DNA of 5,679 nucleotides from Streptomyces sp. NRRL WC-3549 (GTDB taxonomy: Bacteria; Actinomycetota; Actinomycetes; Streptomycetales; Streptomycetaceae), in contig NZ_KL585430.1 in NCBI RefSeq assembly GCF_000721935.1, forward strand, positions 5,370 to 11,048, read 5' to 3'. This document shows positions 4,648-5,679 of the stretch, piece by piece. The position numbers were made by a program, and so were the translations under genes. The number at the start of each line of letters is the position of its first letter. Position 1 is the stretch's first letter. The notes under the pieces were generated by a model that did no database searches, was not told where the DNA came from, and saw only the letters and a program-made list of their open reading frames with translations.

Positions 4648-5615
4648 ACGACGTGACCACGCCGGGGGCGGGCAAGGGCGAGGAGCCCACCGGGACCCCC
4701 ACGGGTGCCCCCGCCGCTGCCCCCGCAGACGCCCCTGCCGATGCCTCCGCAGACGCTCCCGCGGACGCCCCCGCCCCGGCCGCCGCTCCCGCCGCCACGG
4801 ATGCCGGCACCACCGCCCCCGCCGCCGGTACGGACCCCGTCCCCGCGGTCGCCGCGCGGCCGCGGAAGGCCGGGCGGACCGTCCTCGCGGCGCTGCCCTT
4901 CGTCCTGGTGCTCGGCGCGGTCGGCGGGGCCGGCGCCTACACCGTGGCCACGGTGGACGGCGCGGACCGTACGGCGAGGACCGAGGTGTGGCAGCAGGCC
5001 GACCAGGCACCGGGCAAGGACCCCGCGGGCGACGTGGCGGCCGGCCGGCACGACACGGAGCTGAGCCGGTTGCTGCTCCCGGTGCCCGACGGGTACGTGC
5101 TGGGCCCGGACCAGGGGGCCGAGGGCAACGACGGCGAGACCAGCGGGAAGAAGGCCACCGCCGCCATGAAGGAGGCCGGCCGGGGCCTGGCCGGCAAGCA
5201 GCGGCGCGAGTTCGACCGGCGCATCGAGAAGCTCAAGACCCAGGGCGTCGCCGTGCGGACGTACAGCGCGGACAGTGCCGACGTGGTGATCCGGACGACG
5301 ATCACCAAGATGCTCGACCGCAAGGCCGTCCGTGAGACCTATGTGTTCCAGAAGGGCCTGATGGAGTCGGTGGGCTTGTTCCGGAAGGGCCCCACGATCG
5401 AGGGGCACAAGCACACCACGTGCTTCCTCGTCCCCGGGGAGAAGGACGACGACGGGAACGCCGTCGAGATCGACGGCATGCAGTGCGTGGCGTACGACGG
5501 CGAGCTGAGCGTCAGCGTCAGCGCCTTCGGTTCCAAGCCCTTCGACAAGAGGGCGGTGGCGGGCCTGGTCAAGGACCAGATGGACCACATCGCGTCCCCG
5601 GGGGAGTACATATGA
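4644..5615 (+). CDS. Ala/Pro-rich single-pass membrane protein, unknown function (second of coupled set)
   Basis: 323 residues from GTG 4644, whose TG is shared with the upstream TGA (GTGA, 4-base overlap). GGAG (4635-4638) is 5 bases upstream, so translation is probably coupled. Layout: an Ala/Pro/Asp-rich tail with PADA-type repeats (about 20-65), the basic stretch ARPRKAGR (71-78), a membrane helix (about 79-101) and an extracellular domain to 323. This domain includes LSRLLLPVPDGYVLGP (140-155), a charged, probably helical segment (about 168-200), and the C-terminal SAFGSKPFDKRAVAGLVKDQ. The LL-x-P-GY and SKP-x-x-K elements match the upstream protein and suggest duplication followed by divergence. 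It differs in having two extracellular cysteines, C260 and C281, that could form a disulfide. No enzyme motif is visible. Role unknown; an envelope complex with its neighbours is an inference. Confidence 0.85.
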   Translation: MNDVTTPGAGKGEEPTGTPTGAPAAAPADAPADASADAPADAPAPAAAPAATDAGTTAPAAGTDPVPAVAARPRKAGRTVLAALPFVLVLGAVGGAGAYTVATVDGADRTARTEVWQQADQAPGKDPAGDVAAGRHDTELSRLLLPVPDGYVLGPDQGAEGNDGETSGKKATAAMKEAGRGLAGKQRREFDRRIEKLKTQGVAVRTYSADSADVVIRTTITKMLDRKAVRETYVFQKGLMESVGLFRKGPTIEGHKHTTCFLVPGEKDDDGNAVEIDGMQCVAYDGELSVSVSAFGSKPFDKRAVAGLVKDQMDHIASPGEYI

Positions 5616-5679
5616 GCGAGCAGACGATGACACCGGGCGAACCGGTACCCGCCGCCGGGCCCGTGCCCGCATCCGTACC
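5612..5679 (+). CDS. Partial third gene of the coupled set, Pro/Ala-rich N terminus
   Basis: ATG 5612 overlaps the preceding TGA (ATGA) and has GGGGGAG (5600-5606) 5 bases upstream. The 22 complete codons before the window ends begin MSEQTMTPGEPVPAAGPVPA, a Pro/Ala-rich start like the tails of the two upstream proteins. It is likely a third member of the same family, but no membrane helix or domain is within view. Confidence 0.65.
   Translation, partial: MSEQTMTPGEPVPAAGPVPASV

Noticed and set aside
3856..5672. Long minus-strand open frames opposite the two membrane-protein genes
   Set aside because: Arg/Gly/His-rich shadows without ribosome sites; the plus-strand frames have coupled starts, ribosome sites and a membrane helix layout.

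Overview
This window is GC-rich (roughly 70 percent or more), with strong G/C bias at third codon positions, SD-type GGAGG ribosome sites, TANNNT -10 boxes, leaderless-looking starts and GC-rich stem-loops without U tracts in the terminator positions. Together with the protein content (DUF2993/LmeA-like, CysA-type sulfurtransferase plus DUF1416, DUF3099, DsrE, Pro/Ala-rich single-pass membrane proteins) this points to a chromosomal core region of Streptomyces or a close relative. I see no mobile element, CRISPR array, tRNA or rRNA.

Layout. (1) 218-913, plus strand: a DUF2993 (LmeA-like) exported or membrane-anchored lipid-binding protein, closed by a strong 11-bp stem-loop. (2) 914-1224: a non-coding stretch ending in a sigma70-type promoter. 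(3) 1225-1305: a 26-residue Cys-containing leader peptide that appears to start at the first base of its mRNA. It is followed by two stem-loops and a 145-base untranslated stretch before (4) 1451-2290, a two-domain rhodanese (CysA type), and (5) 2342-2629, a DUF1416/SseC-like partner. This reads as a translation-sensing leader controlling a sulfur operon. A strong stem-loop at 2664-2714 ends it. (6) 2787-3134, plus: a small two-helix membrane protein, DUF3099, with its own promoter. (7) 3171-3533, minus, convergent: a small DsrE-family protein with a CxxC motif. (8) 3640-4647, 4644-5615 and 5612 to the window end, plus: three translationally coupled genes (GTGA and ATGA overlaps). The first two encode a Pro/Ala-rich cytoplasmic tail, one membrane helix and an extracellular domain, and look like paralogues. 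The third begins with the same kind of tail.

How it fits together. CysA, DUF1416 and DsrE form a plausible sulfur-handling group with a limited set of cysteines: one catalytic Cys in CysA, one at position 2 of DUF1416, and C19 plus CxxC in DsrE. The Cys leader suggests that cysteine supply controls the first two. As I recall, mycobacteria keep lmeA, cysA2 and sseC2 close together, so the neighbourhood appears ancient. The coupled membrane genes are not recognisable as a known pathway and are the least explained part of the window. The most noteworthy item is the unannotated leader ORF at 1225-1305 with its leaderless promoter and downstream hairpins.
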